A program made the position numbers and the translations under genes. 64,000 bases of DNA, taken from positions 132,865 to 196,864 of the forward strand of contig UQWE01000001.1 in the NCBI GenBank assembly GCA_900544655.1, given 5' to 3'. Under the pieces are notes generated by a model. The model did not search any database and was not told where the DNA came from. It saw nothing but the letters and a program-made list of their open reading frames with translations. Position 1 is the first letter of the stretch, and each line of letters opens with the position of its first letter. This DNA is from an uncultured Coriobacteriaceae bacterium (GTDB lineage: Bacteria; Actinomycetota; Coriobacteriia; Coriobacteriales; Atopobiaceae). This document shows positions 56,990-64,000 of this stretch, piece after piece.

Positions 56990-57733
56990 ATGAATTGTTA
57001 TCGCGGCATCAAAAGTACTACGAACGCGTCAAATCGACAGGCGAACGGCATGATTTGGTCCGTCATCGGCGGGGGTGGCAAGACAACGCTGCTGCGCTCA
57101 CTTGCGGATGAGCTCGTCGCCGAGGGAAAGACCGTGGTCCTCGCAACGACGACCCACTTCTTGCTCTTCAGCGGCATCGATACCGTTGTTTCCACCGACG
57201 AGTTTGAGGTCGCACGCCAACTCAAGGCCCAGCGGGTCATCTGCGTTGGCACGCCCGCTCACGAAGCGCGAAATGCGGGCAAACTGGCGCCCTCGCGGAT
57301 CGCACCGCATGACCTCGCAAGCCTCGCAGACTTCGTACTCGTCGAAGCAGATGGCTCGAGGCACATGTCCGTCAAAGCACACAGCGATCGCGAGCCCGTC
57401 ATTCCGGACGGCAACGACCTGACGATCATGGTCATTGGCGCAAGCGCCTTTGGCAAGCCCGTGGCGCAAACCGTTCATAGGGCAGAGATCTTCTGCGAGA
57501 ACTCGGGGTGCGAGCAGAATGATGTGGTTACGCCAGAGCTTCTCGCTCGGCATCTTGCCACGGAGACCAGGAGAGGTGCCATAGACCCGAACCTGGTCAT
57601 AGTCAACCAGGCAGAAAGCCCCGAGACGATTGAAGCTGCGCACGCCCTTTACGATGAGCTCGCCGCCGTGGGCATGAAGGTGCCCATGCTCGCGGGCAGC
57701 ATCCTCAGACACGATCTCGTAGAGATCCAGTAG
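56990..57733 (+). CDS. yqeC: Selenium-dependent hydroxylase accessory protein YqeC
   Basis: 247 residues from ATG 56990 (AGGG upstream). A P-loop GGGGKTT at 27-33, DFVLVEADGSRHMSVKAH and VNQAE are the hallmarks of YqeC, a putative nucleotide-binding maturation factor always found with YqeB and orphan SelD. Convergent with the cysteine desulfurase gene. Confidence 0.9.
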   Translation: MNCYRGIKSTTNASNRQANGMIWSVIGGGGKTTLLRSLADELVAEGKTVVLATTTHFLLFSGIDTVVSTDEFEVARQLKAQRVICVGTPAHEARNAGKLAPSRIAPHDLASLADFVLVEADGSRHMSVKAHSDREPVIPDGNDLTIMVIGASAFGKPVAQTVHRAEIFCENSGCEQNDVVTPELLARHLATETRRGAIDPNLVIVNQAESPETIEAAHALYDELAAVGMKVPMLAGSILRHDLVEIQ

Positions 57734-57760
57734 CCAAGCGATGGCACCAACCCACGATGG

Positions 57761-57806
57761 CACATCGCCCGCCCATTAGCCCAAACGCTAGCGAGCAGGC
57801 GATGTG
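57761..57806. terminator. Hairpin between convergent yqeC and desulfurase genes
   Basis: CACATCGCC/GGCGATGTG arms with a 28-base loop that contains its own GCTAGC. Probably terminates both genes, although T-runs are poor. Confidence 0.5.
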
Positions 57807-57834
57807 TTGACGACGTAAACCACGCGGAACGCAG

Positions 57835-58995
57835 CTAGCCTCGCGCGATCTCTCGAACGGCCTCGATCGCCGTGTCTATCTCCTCCTGGGTAGTGAACCA
57901 ACTCGTGGAAAAGCGAACCATGCCCTGCTCACGCGTGCCGAGCGCCTCGTGCATGAGGGGCGCGCAATGGGCGCCTGGGCGGGTCGCAATGCCCCAGCCC
58001 TGCATAAGCATGTCCGACACGTCGGCGGACGAGATGTCCCCGACGTTAAGGGATAGGACGCCCGCGCGGAGAGGAGGCTCGTCGGACGAGAAGGTCTCCC
58101 AATCGCCGTAGACGGTCACGCCTTCGATATCACTCACGCCCTCGTAGAGACGCCGCGCCATGGCTACCTCGTGCTCGCCCATCGCCTTGACACCCCCGTT
58201 GGCATCAAGGAACTCGAGGCCCGCCGCGAGACCAGCTAGGCCATGTCCGTTGAGGGTACCCGCCTCGAGGCGCGTGGGCCAGTCCTCGGGTTGCATTGGG
58301 TCAAAGCTATGCACGCCAGTGCCACCCACATTCCAAGGGCGGACGTCGATGCCTTCAGCCACAGCTAGACCTCCCGTTCCCTGGGGACCCATCAGCGCTT
58401 TATGACCTGTGAAGCAAACGACGTCCAACCCCTGCTCGACCATATCGATGGGGATGATACCCGCGCTTTGCGAAGCGTCCACGATGCAAACTGCCCCGGC
58501 GGCGTGCGCGATGCGAGAGACACGCGCGACATCCACGGCATTGCCGGTGACGTTTGAGGCCCCGGTCACGATGACGGCTCGCGTCCCAAAAACGACAAGT
58601 CGCTCAAGCTCCTCCATGCCCAGACGTCCGAACTCATCGCAACCCACGTGCTCGACGTCGACTCCACGCTCGGCCGCGAGCCTGTTCAGCGGTCGAAGAA
58701 CCGAGTTATGCTCAAGCACCGTGGTCACCACGCGGCCGCCCTCGCACACCAGGCCATTGATGGCGCAGTTGAGGGCTGCCGTCGAGTTGGGGGCAAAGGC
58801 AACATGATCGGCCCTCGGGCAGCCAAGAAGCCTCGCCACGCGCTCTCGGCACTCATGAATGGTGCGAGCGGCACCCATGGCACTTGAACTCGCCCCACGC
58901 CCGGCATTGCCGAGCGTACCCATAGCAGTTGCCACGGCGTCGACAACCTCTTGCGGCTTTCGCATCGTCGTGGCAGCGTTATCGAGATAGATCAT
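57835..58995 (-). CDS. NifS/SufS-type cysteine desulfurase (selenium cluster)
   Basis: 386 residues from ATG 58995 (GGAGGAC upstream). PLP-dependent class V aminotransferase with the start IYLDNAATT, PLP-binding Lys199 in FTGHKALMGPQGTGG, and the active-site Cys344 in RPGAHCAPL. In selenium clusters this type delivers sulfur or selenium for hydroxylase cofactor; that role is inferred from the neighbours DUF3343, yedF and selD. Starts 37 bases after DUF3343. Confidence 0.9.
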   Translation of the reverse strand: MIYLDNAATTMRKPQEVVDAVATAMGTLGNAGRGASSSAMGAARTIHECRERVARLLGCPRADHVAFAPNSTAALNCAINGLVCEGGRVVTTVLEHNSVLRPLNRLAAERGVDVEHVGCDEFGRLGMEELERLVVFGTRAVIVTGASNVTGNAVDVARVSRIAHAAGAVCIVDASQSAGIIPIDMVEQGLDVVCFTGHKALMGPQGTGGLAVAEGIDVRPWNVGGTGVHSFDPMQPEDWPTRLEAGTLNGHGLAGLAAGLEFLDANGGVKAMGEHEVAMARRLYEGVSDIEGVTVYGDWETFSSDEPPLRAGVLSLNVGDISSADVSDMLMQGWGIATRPGAHCAPLMHEALGTREQGMVRFSTSWFTTQEEIDTAIEAVREIARG

Positions 58996-59032
58996 GGCGT
59001 CGTCCTCCAAAGGCCATGCCCCAGGCAAGCCT

Positions 59033-59290
59033 TTACTCCCTCACGAATTCAAGCAGCTCAACCGTGAAGAACCCCTCAACGGGAACGCCCGCCCCAGAGA
59101 GGGCGGGTTCGAGAAGGGCGCGATCCTCTGGCGCCGCCTTCCAAGCAAGCCCACAGCCAGCGGAGACCTGGCCGGGAACGGGAATCATCCGCCCGGGCAG
59201 GCCCTGAGACTGGCAAAGCTCCTCGCAGCTCATGGCGGCCGCCGTCGTGGGAAACGCCACGACGAGAGCGGGCCTCAGAACGCGCGGCAC
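59033..59290 (-). CDS. DUF3343 putative Se/S carrier protein
   Basis: 85 residues, GTG start at 59290 overlapping the yedF stop by one base (TAGTG). Cys22 and Cys26, then PVPGQVSAGCGLAW with Cys46, the family pattern. DUF3343 proteins occur with NifS-like enzymes, YedF and SelD and are thought to carry persulfide or perselenide. Role inferred. Confidence 0.85.
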   Translation of the reverse strand: MPRVLRPALVVAFPTTAAAMSCEELCQSQGLPGRMIPVPGQVSAGCGLAWKAAPEDRALLEPALSGAGVPVEGFFTVELLEFVRE

Positions 59291-59910
59291 TAGGGCCTCA
59301 CGACCGCGGATGCACCAGCGAGCTTCTCGGCGATCACGTACATGTTGGTGACCTCGCCGACGGCGAGCTTGTCGGTGATGCCATAGAAGTCGAGGCAGGT
59401 GCCGCAGGTGAGGATTTCGACACCGTCATTGGCGAGGTTCTTGAGGTCCTCGAGCGAATCCGAACCCTCGCAGGAGAGATGGGCGCCGCCGTTGTAGAGC
59501 AGGATGGTCTTGGGCAGACGCGGCAGCTGCGTCAGAGAGAAGACGAAGCTCTTGAGCAGTTTCTTGCCCAGAACGTCATCGCCCGTGCCCATTACATCGC
59601 TCGTGATCTGGACGACTACGTTGTCCGCCGGAGCAGCGCAGGTAACGGCCTCGGGCTCGCCGACTGCCACCTCAACAGCACCGTTGGCAGAGGTAACGAC
59701 GTGCCACTCCTTGTCGCCCGTCTGCTCGAAGCTGCTGGTGCAACCCTTGGAGGTGGCCATGCGAGAGAGGTTCTCGACGGCGATCTTGTTATCAACGATG
59801 GTCTCGACCATGCCAGCTCCGCCGAGCGCGCCGAGCGCCTTCAGCGTCTTGACGACAGGGATGGGGCAGGCGTCTCCGCGAGCGTCGATGACGAGCTTGT
59901 TCTCAGACAT
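59290..59910 (-). CDS. yedF: Selenium-metabolism sulfurtransferase-like YedF
   Basis: 206 residues. N-terminal TusA-like domain (1-75) with Cys15 in RGDACPIPVVKTLK; C-terminal DsrE-like domain with LNGGxxx-type ILLYNGGAHLSCEGS and VEILTCGTCLDFYG. It is the YedF of selenium-trait genomes, not the plain TusA paralogue. Placed between selD (27 bases upstream) and DUF3343. Confidence 0.92.
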   Translation of the reverse strand: MSENKLVIDARGDACPIPVVKTLKALGALGGAGMVETIVDNKIAVENLSRMATSKGCTSSFEQTGDKEWHVVTSANGAVEVAVGEPEAVTCAAPADNVVVQITSDVMGTGDDVLGKKLLKSFVFSLTQLPRLPKTILLYNGGAHLSCEGSDSLEDLKNLANDGVEILTCGTCLDFYGITDKLAVGEVTNMYVIAEKLAGASAVVRP

Positions 59911-59937
59911 ATTTGAGCTTCCTTTCTCGAAGCGAAT

Positions 59938-60981
59938 CTACATCGTAACGTGGACGGAACGTTCTCCGCGCGCAACCGCACGGCCTATCACCGCAGCTGG
60001 CTGACCCAGTTCCACCAACCGCGCAACGTATCCCTCGGCCTCTTCTTCGGGCATGGCGACGAGAAGGCCTCCGGAGGTCTGCGGGTCAAACAGGACGTCC
60101 GTGAGGTCAAGCGGGACATCGGGCTCCACCTCAACGCGAGGGCCGAAGAAATCACGGTTGCGGTAGGCGCCGGCGGGAATGAGACCCATGGCTGCCATTT
60201 CCCGCGCCCGCGCGAGCAACGGCACGCGTGCGGCGCATATCTCGAGCGTGACACCGCTCGCCTCCGCCATCTCGCAACCATGACCCATGAGCGAGAAGCC
60301 CGTGACATCGGTCGCCGCATGCGCGGAGAGGCCATCGAGGGCCTCGGCGGCGTATTTGTTAAGCGTGATCATAGAGTCAGTCGCTACGCGGACGCCATCC
60401 TCGTCGAGGATCCCGCCCTTGTAGGCGGTTGTGAGGACACCGGTGCCGAGTGCCTTCGTCAACACAAGCACGTCTCCCTCGCGGGCGTCAGCGTTCGCAA
60501 GAAGGTGGTCGAGGTCCACGAAGCCCGTGACGGCAAGGCCGAACTTAGGCTCGTGGTCATTGATGGAGTGACCCCCGGCAACGATCACGCCCGCCTCACG
60601 GCATTTGTCGGCACCTCCGGCAAGAATCTGCCCCGCCACCTCAAGGCCGAGGCAATTGGGGAAGCAAAGGAGGTTAAGCGCAAGCGCGGGCTTGCCGCCC
60701 ATGGCCCATACGTCGGAGAGGGCATTTGCTGCCGCTACCTGGCCAAAGAGATACGGGTCATCGACCATCGGGGGGAAGAAATCCGTCGTCCCAACGAGCC
60801 CCCTACCGTCGCCTAGGTCATAGACGTAAGCATCGTCAGAAGAGTCGAAGCCGACAACCAGCTTGTCACTTGCGACGCGAGGCAAGTCCGAGAGGACCTG
60901 CGAAAGGTACCCTGGCGCGAGCTTCGCGGCGCAACCAGCGGCCTCAACGAGCTCGGTAAGCTTGACTCCCGTCATGTCCAT
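59938..60981 (-). CDS. selD: Selenide, water dikinase
   Basis: 347 residues. AIRS-fold ATPase with the catalytic segment G16-Cys17-A-A-Lys20, GTTDFFPPMVDDP, ANALSDVWAMGG, GGHSINDHEP and DVTGFSLMGHG. Makes selenophosphate from selenide and ATP. Cys replaces selenocysteine at position 17, so no in-frame TGA is needed. With no selA, selB or tRNA-Sec in view, it fits the orphan SelD that serves labile selenium in molybdenum hydroxylases. ATG follows GGAGACATC. Confidence 0.95.
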   Translation of the reverse strand: MDMTGVKLTELVEAAGCAAKLAPGYLSQVLSDLPRVASDKLVVGFDSSDDAYVYDLGDGRGLVGTTDFFPPMVDDPYLFGQVAAANALSDVWAMGGKPALALNLLCFPNCLGLEVAGQILAGGADKCREAGVIVAGGHSINDHEPKFGLAVTGFVDLDHLLANADAREGDVLVLTKALGTGVLTTAYKGGILDEDGVRVATDSMITLNKYAAEALDGLSAHAATDVTGFSLMGHGCEMAEASGVTLEICAARVPLLARAREMAAMGLIPAGAYRNRDFFGPRVEVEPDVPLDLTDVLFDPQTSGGLLVAMPEEEAEGYVARLVELGQPAAVIGRAVARGERSVHVTM

Positions 60982-61032
60982 GATGTCTCCAACCCAGTTG
61001 CCGGGCTAATGCCCGAATCGAATACACCTTAT

Positions 61033-61800
61033 CTACCCAACAAGGGCAAGCGCTCGCTCGGCGGCGCCAAGCGCGCCTGCGAATCTTGCCTGCGGGCATG
61101 TCGTGACCAAAGCCCCAAGCCTTTCCCCGAGCTGGGCGACGAAATAGTCATTCTCGCAAAGACCACCGGTGAGGAAGTATGGGGCGCCCGAACCTTGCCC
61201 GGCGAGCGCCGCAACTCGTCCCAACACGCTATCCAAGACGCCATTCGCAATGTTTGCGCGAGGCTCCCCTCGACCAATCATGCTGATTACCTCAGACTCC
61301 GCGAAGACGGTGCACATACTCGAAATCTTCGTCGGCTCGCCCTCGGCAGCCAGACGCGAGAGCTCCCCCTGTGAGACGCCAAGCCTGTCAGCCATGATTT
61401 CGAGAAAACGACCCGTACCGGCGGCGCACTTATCGTTCATCGCGAACTTGGCGACGCGGCCGGCACGAAGCGTGATCACCTTGGTATCCTGGCCCCCGAC
61501 ATCGATAACGGTACCTTCGGGCCCGAAGAGTCTCACGGCACCCACGCCATGACAGGTTATCTCCGTAATGACCTTGTCGGCATACGGAACGGCTATGCGC
61601 CCGTATCCGGTCGCAACTACGCGCACCTCGGGATCAGCCGGATCAAAACCGGCTACTCGGAGCTCCTCGAGAGCGCGATCCGAGGCATCTACGCTCGAAA
61701 ATCCCGTGGGCATCTGCCTCGTAAAGAGGGTATCCCCGCCGCCATCGATGACGGCGAGCTTCGTTGCCGTTGACCCGATGTCTATTCCGATCCCGAACAT
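61033..61800 (-). CDS. yjiL: ATP-dependent reductase activator (YjiL/HgdC family)
   Basis: 255 residues, the usual length. ASKHA ATPase motifs DIGSTATK (7-14) and DVGGQDTKVI, with Cys125 (NDKCAAGTGRFLE) and Cys163 (SSMCTVFAESEV), which in this family hold a [4Fe-4S] cluster at the dimer interface. It couples ATP hydrolysis to low-potential electron transfer to its partner, here the gene 10 bases upstream. Name yjiL by similarity in length, motifs and partner. Confidence 0.88.
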   Translation of the reverse strand: MFGIGIDIGSTATKLAVIDGGGDTLFTRQMPTGFSSVDASDRALEELRVAGFDPADPEVRVVATGYGRIAVPYADKVITEITCHGVGAVRLFGPEGTVIDVGGQDTKVITLRAGRVAKFAMNDKCAAGTGRFLEIMADRLGVSQGELSRLAAEGEPTKISSMCTVFAESEVISMIGRGEPRANIANGVLDSVLGRVAALAGQGSGAPYFLTGGLCENDYFVAQLGERLGALVTTCPQARFAGALGAAERALALVG

Positions 61801-61809
61801 GCCCCGCCC

Positions 61810-62973
61810 CTAGAGAGTCTCGATGAACGCTGCAATGCGCGTGTCGATCTGCCCCTGGTCGCCCTTGGAGAAGTCGGTCTCAATCTTCATGTAGGGGATA
61901 CCAGCGCCTTCGACAGCCGCCTGCATGCGGGCACTCTCGACGTTGAACGTATGGCATGCGGAGAGGACGCTCTCAATGACGCCATCGACGTGGTATTTCT
62001 CGCACATCGCCAGCGTGTTCTCCATGCGGCCCTCGTTGGGGGTCATGACGGAACAGTTGATCTGGAGATAGCGGTCAGAGATGGCGCGCAGGATGTCAGG
62101 CGCGTCAACGTCCACCATCATGCGAGCCGTACGCTCGCCGGAGCAATCGTCCATGCAGACGACGACCCCGCCGTTCGCTTCGATAGTGTGTCCGATCTTG
62201 TTGATGACGCCGCCCACGGGACAGCCCGTGAGAAGAATGCGCTTCGCGTCCGCCGGGATCGGTCGCTCGCCGGCCTCGTAAGCAGCGCGACGATCAGCAG
62301 TCACGGTCTCGAGCTTCTCGATATAAGCGTCGACATCGAAGTTAAACGTACCCGCGAACATCGTGCTCATGAGCTCTACGCCGCTCATGACGGGAGGCTC
62401 GCATGCCTGGAGGCCATACATTGCAAGCTTTGCGGCGCGGAGACGGTTACGCCTCACTGCGGCACCCCTCAGGTCATCATCCGTAATCGTGACGCCATAG
62501 AGGTCCTCGAGGCGCTCCTTTAGGAGACGGCACTCCTCGTACCAGCCATCGCGCTCGTAGCCGCGGTCTCGGCTCTGGGGAAGGTGGAGGACGTACGTCT
62601 CCTTGAGGTCGTTCAGAAGCTCGTACATCTTCTTCTTCCCGTCGCATGTGGTCTCGGCGATGATGATGTCGCTGAAATGCGTGAACGGGCACTTCTGAGA
62701 GTGCGCGAAGCCAAACGTCGACTTGACGAGGGGGCAGAGGTTGGCGGGAAGGACCTTCTCCGCCTCGGGAATCACCTCGTCAGACGTGCCGCAGAGGGAA
62801 ACGCCCGCAACTCCCGCGGCGTCAACGATCTCGAGCGGCGTATAGCTGCAAAGATAACCAACAAGGCGATTACCAGCCTGCTTGAAGTCCTTGACGCGAA
62901 TGAAGCTCGCCTTGCGTTGCTCGTTGAACTCCTCGAACGTCCGCGGCAATGACTGGTCGTGCGTATCCTCCAT
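61810..62973 (-). CDS. yjiM: Double-cubane-cluster anaerobic reductase (YjiM-like)
   Basis: 387 residues of the 2-hydroxyacyl-CoA dehydratase (HgdB/BcrC) superfamily. Cysteines at 42, 61, 80, 95 and 110, plus the [21 protein letters not shown] segment (block [10 protein letters not shown]), LPQSRDRGY and LTGCPVGG, resemble the YjiM/double-cubane-cluster proteins, which carry an [Fe8S9] cluster and reduce small substrates. The physiological substrate is not established. It forms an operon with the activator and lies next to selD on the same strand. ATG 62973 follows GGGAGG. Confidence 0.85.
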   Translation of the reverse strand: MEDTHDQSLPRTFEEFNEQRKASFIRVKDFKQAGNRLVGYLCSYTPLEIVDAAGVAGVSLCGTSDEVIPEAEKVLPANLCPLVKSTFGFAHSQKCPFTHFSDIIIAETTCDGKKKMYELLNDLKETYVLHLPQSRDRGYERDGWYEECRLLKERLEDLYGVTITDDDLRGAAVRRNRLRAAKLAMYGLQACEPPVMSGVELMSTMFAGTFNFDVDAYIEKLETVTADRRAAYEAGERPIPADAKRILLTGCPVGGVINKIGHTIEANGGVVVCMDDCSGERTARMMVDVDAPDILRAISDRYLQINCSVMTPNEGRMENTLAMCEKYHVDGVIESVLSACHTFNVESARMQAAVEGAGIPYMKIETDFSKGDQGQIDTRIAAFIETL

Positions 62974-63330
62974 GGGCGCTTAGCCTCCCTCATCTACAGA
63001 CGGCATTAAATCGCGCCAAGGGCGCATCGGCAGAGACTGCTTATCCGGCAGCCGCCGTGAATCATCGTCCAATGACACATGGTTTGGTTGCCATACAGAA
63101 TGTTAGCGAACGTTATATGCGCTTACGAATAGCGGTCTGTGAACGGTATGTCTACGAGCAACCGTTGTTGCGCTATAGAACAACGCAACCACTTACCCGG
63201 AGGCTGACTCGACGATTTGACGATGATGGACGAGGCTCTCCCCGCACGCACAGGCAAAAAAGTACGAAGCCACATCACCCAAAACGCAGGCTAGTCCTAC
63301 CATGGCATCAGACATACCTAAGGAGGAGCC
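62974..63330. promoter_or_regulatory. 357-base divergent intergenic region with ModE-like sites
   Basis: No gene is seen. Two palindromic sites stand out: CGTTAT-N12-ATAGCG at 63111-63134 and CGTTGT-N11-ACAACG at 63163-63185, similar to the modA site at 55035-55058. Short repeats CATAC/GTATG and ACAGA/TCTGT flank the first. The region must hold the promoters of both the reductase operon and the peptidase gene. Confidence 0.45.
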
Positions 63331-64000
63331 ATGGACTCAAACGAAGATGCTGCCTGGGAGCTCGCGCGCGAACTCGTACAAATCGACAGCTCCGATCCGG
63401 GGGCCTATGAAGGCGAGATCGAGCGTCACATCAGAACCTGGCTACGCCAGAGAATCGAAAACCTCCCCGAATCGCTCGCGTCACGAGTTTCAATCGATGA
63501 GCTCGAGGTCCTCCCGGGGCGCACGGAACTCATGGCGACCATCCCAGGCGCAACTGATGAACCCCGCCTCGTCTTCATCTGCCATATGGACACCGTGACG
63601 CTCGGAGACGGTTGGGACGACGGCATTGACCCACTTTCCGGGCTCATTCGCGACGACCGCCTCTACGGCCGCGGGGCATGCGACATGAAGAGCGGCCTCG
63701 CAAGCGCTATGGTCGCTTTCGAAGCTACGCTCGACAAAATGGCGAGGACCGGCAAGCTTCCACGGAGAGGACTCTCGCTCATTTGCAGCGTCGACGAGGA
63801 AGACTTCATGCGCGGCGTCGAGGCCGCCATCAAACAGGGCTGGGTCGGCACCTCGGAATGGGTTGTTGACACCGAGCCAACCGACTCCCAAATCCAGGTC
63901 GCTCACAAGGGGCGCACGTGGTTCGAACTTACCATGCAGGGAGTAACCGCTCACGCGAGCCAGCCGTGGAAAGGAGCGGACGCTATCGCTGCCATGGCGG
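63331..64000 (+). CDS. M20-family metallopeptidase (3' end outside window)
   Basis: Open from ATG 63331 (AAGGAGGAGCC upstream) to the window end, 223 codons. M20 zinc-peptidase motifs: metal His and Asp in ICHMDTV, YGRGACDMKSGLA, the catalytic Glu in CSVDEEDFM and a metal Asp in VVDTEP; the dimerisation domain begins with VAHKGRTWFEL. The group includes ArgE, DapE and carboxypeptidase G2; which substrate it uses cannot be told. Not the YgeY type seen in purine-degradation clusters, judging from the motif context. Confidence 0.85.
   Translation, partial: MDSNEDAAWELARELVQIDSSDPGAYEGEIERHIRTWLRQRIENLPESLASRVSIDELEVLPGRTELMATIPGATDEPRLVFICHMDTVTLGDGWDDGIDPLSGLIRDDRLYGRGACDMKSGLASAMVAFEATLDKMARTGKLPRRGLSLICSVDEEDFMRGVEAAIKQGWVGTSEWVVDTEPTDSQIQVAHKGRTWFELTMQGVTAHASQPWKGADAIAAMA

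Noticed and set aside
59938..60981. Possible selenocysteine in SelD or neighbours
   Set aside because: Position 17 of SelD is encoded as cysteine, and no in-frame TGA followed by conserved sequence was noticed in any neighbouring gene.
63331..64000. Assignment of the M20 peptidase to YgeY of the selenium/purine cluster
   Set aside because: The motif context (ICHMDTV, CSVDEEDFM) looks more like general M20 enzymes than YgeY; only the first 223 codons can be seen.

Overview
The window reads as chromosomal DNA of a GC-rich, anaerobic member of the Coriobacteriia (Actinomycetota), probably Olsenella/Atopobiaceae-like. This is inferred from protein character and gene order, not from a database search. 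Supporting signs are the anaerobic NrdD/NrdG ribonucleotide reductase, an orphan-type selenium/molybdenum hydroxylase maturation set, a double-cubane-cluster reductase pair, a rod-shape operon beside obg-rpmA-rplU, and strong codon bias that creates long antisense reading frames. No phage, insertion sequence, CRISPR array or toxin system is visible; most of the window is core genome.

Layout. 1-2002 (minus): obg (cut by the window edge), rpmA, rplU. 2069-10969 (minus): a DUF697-like protein, the shape operon rodA-mrdA-mreD-mreC-mreB, a TPR membrane protein and a cyclophilin. 11163-17237 (minus): a zinc-ribbon membrane protein, aconitase and a CtpE-like P-type ATPase in overlapping order. 17406: tRNA-Arg(CCG). 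17632-26779 (plus): a complete shikimate-to-prephenate set, aroF-tyrA-aroB-aroA-aroC-pheA-aroEK, followed by an unusual gene fusing a PTS EIIB domain to type II dehydroquinase. 26943-29795 (minus): nrdG, nrdD. 30219: trpS. 31466-36012 (minus): a small cysteine protein, HIT hydrolase, xseB/xseA, a zinc protease, RNase D. 36083-41380: a YegS-like lipid kinase, an RmlA-like protein with altered active-site residues, gltX and a flippase-like membrane protein. 41568-45468 (minus): a polar amino-acid ABC transporter with a cytidylate-kinase-like gene. 45683-47962: a UbiB-type kinase and a phasin-like protein.

48111-62973 is a molybdenum/selenium island. It holds a MogA-HAD phosphatase fusion, a MoeA-like protein, a MOSC protein, moaC, moaA and modCBA (molybdate uptake and cofactor assembly). 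These are followed by xdhC, yqeB and the divergent yqeC, then a NifS-like desulfurase, a DUF3343 protein, yedF and selD. No selA, selB or tRNA-Sec is seen, so selD probably feeds the labile selenium cofactor of a molybdenum hydroxylase lying outside the window. A YjiL/YjiM-type activator and double-cubane reductase follow. The window ends inside an M20 peptidase gene.

Points most worth follow-up are the EIIB-dehydroquinase fusion, the MogA-HAD fusion, the RmlA-like protein lacking several catalytic residues, ModE-like palindromes at three places in the Mo/Se island, and elaborate nested hairpins at several gene ends and in the nrdD leader. Start codons were chosen by Shine-Dalgarno spacing and family N-termini. 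All functional statements are by recognition of family motifs and were not tested by alignment.
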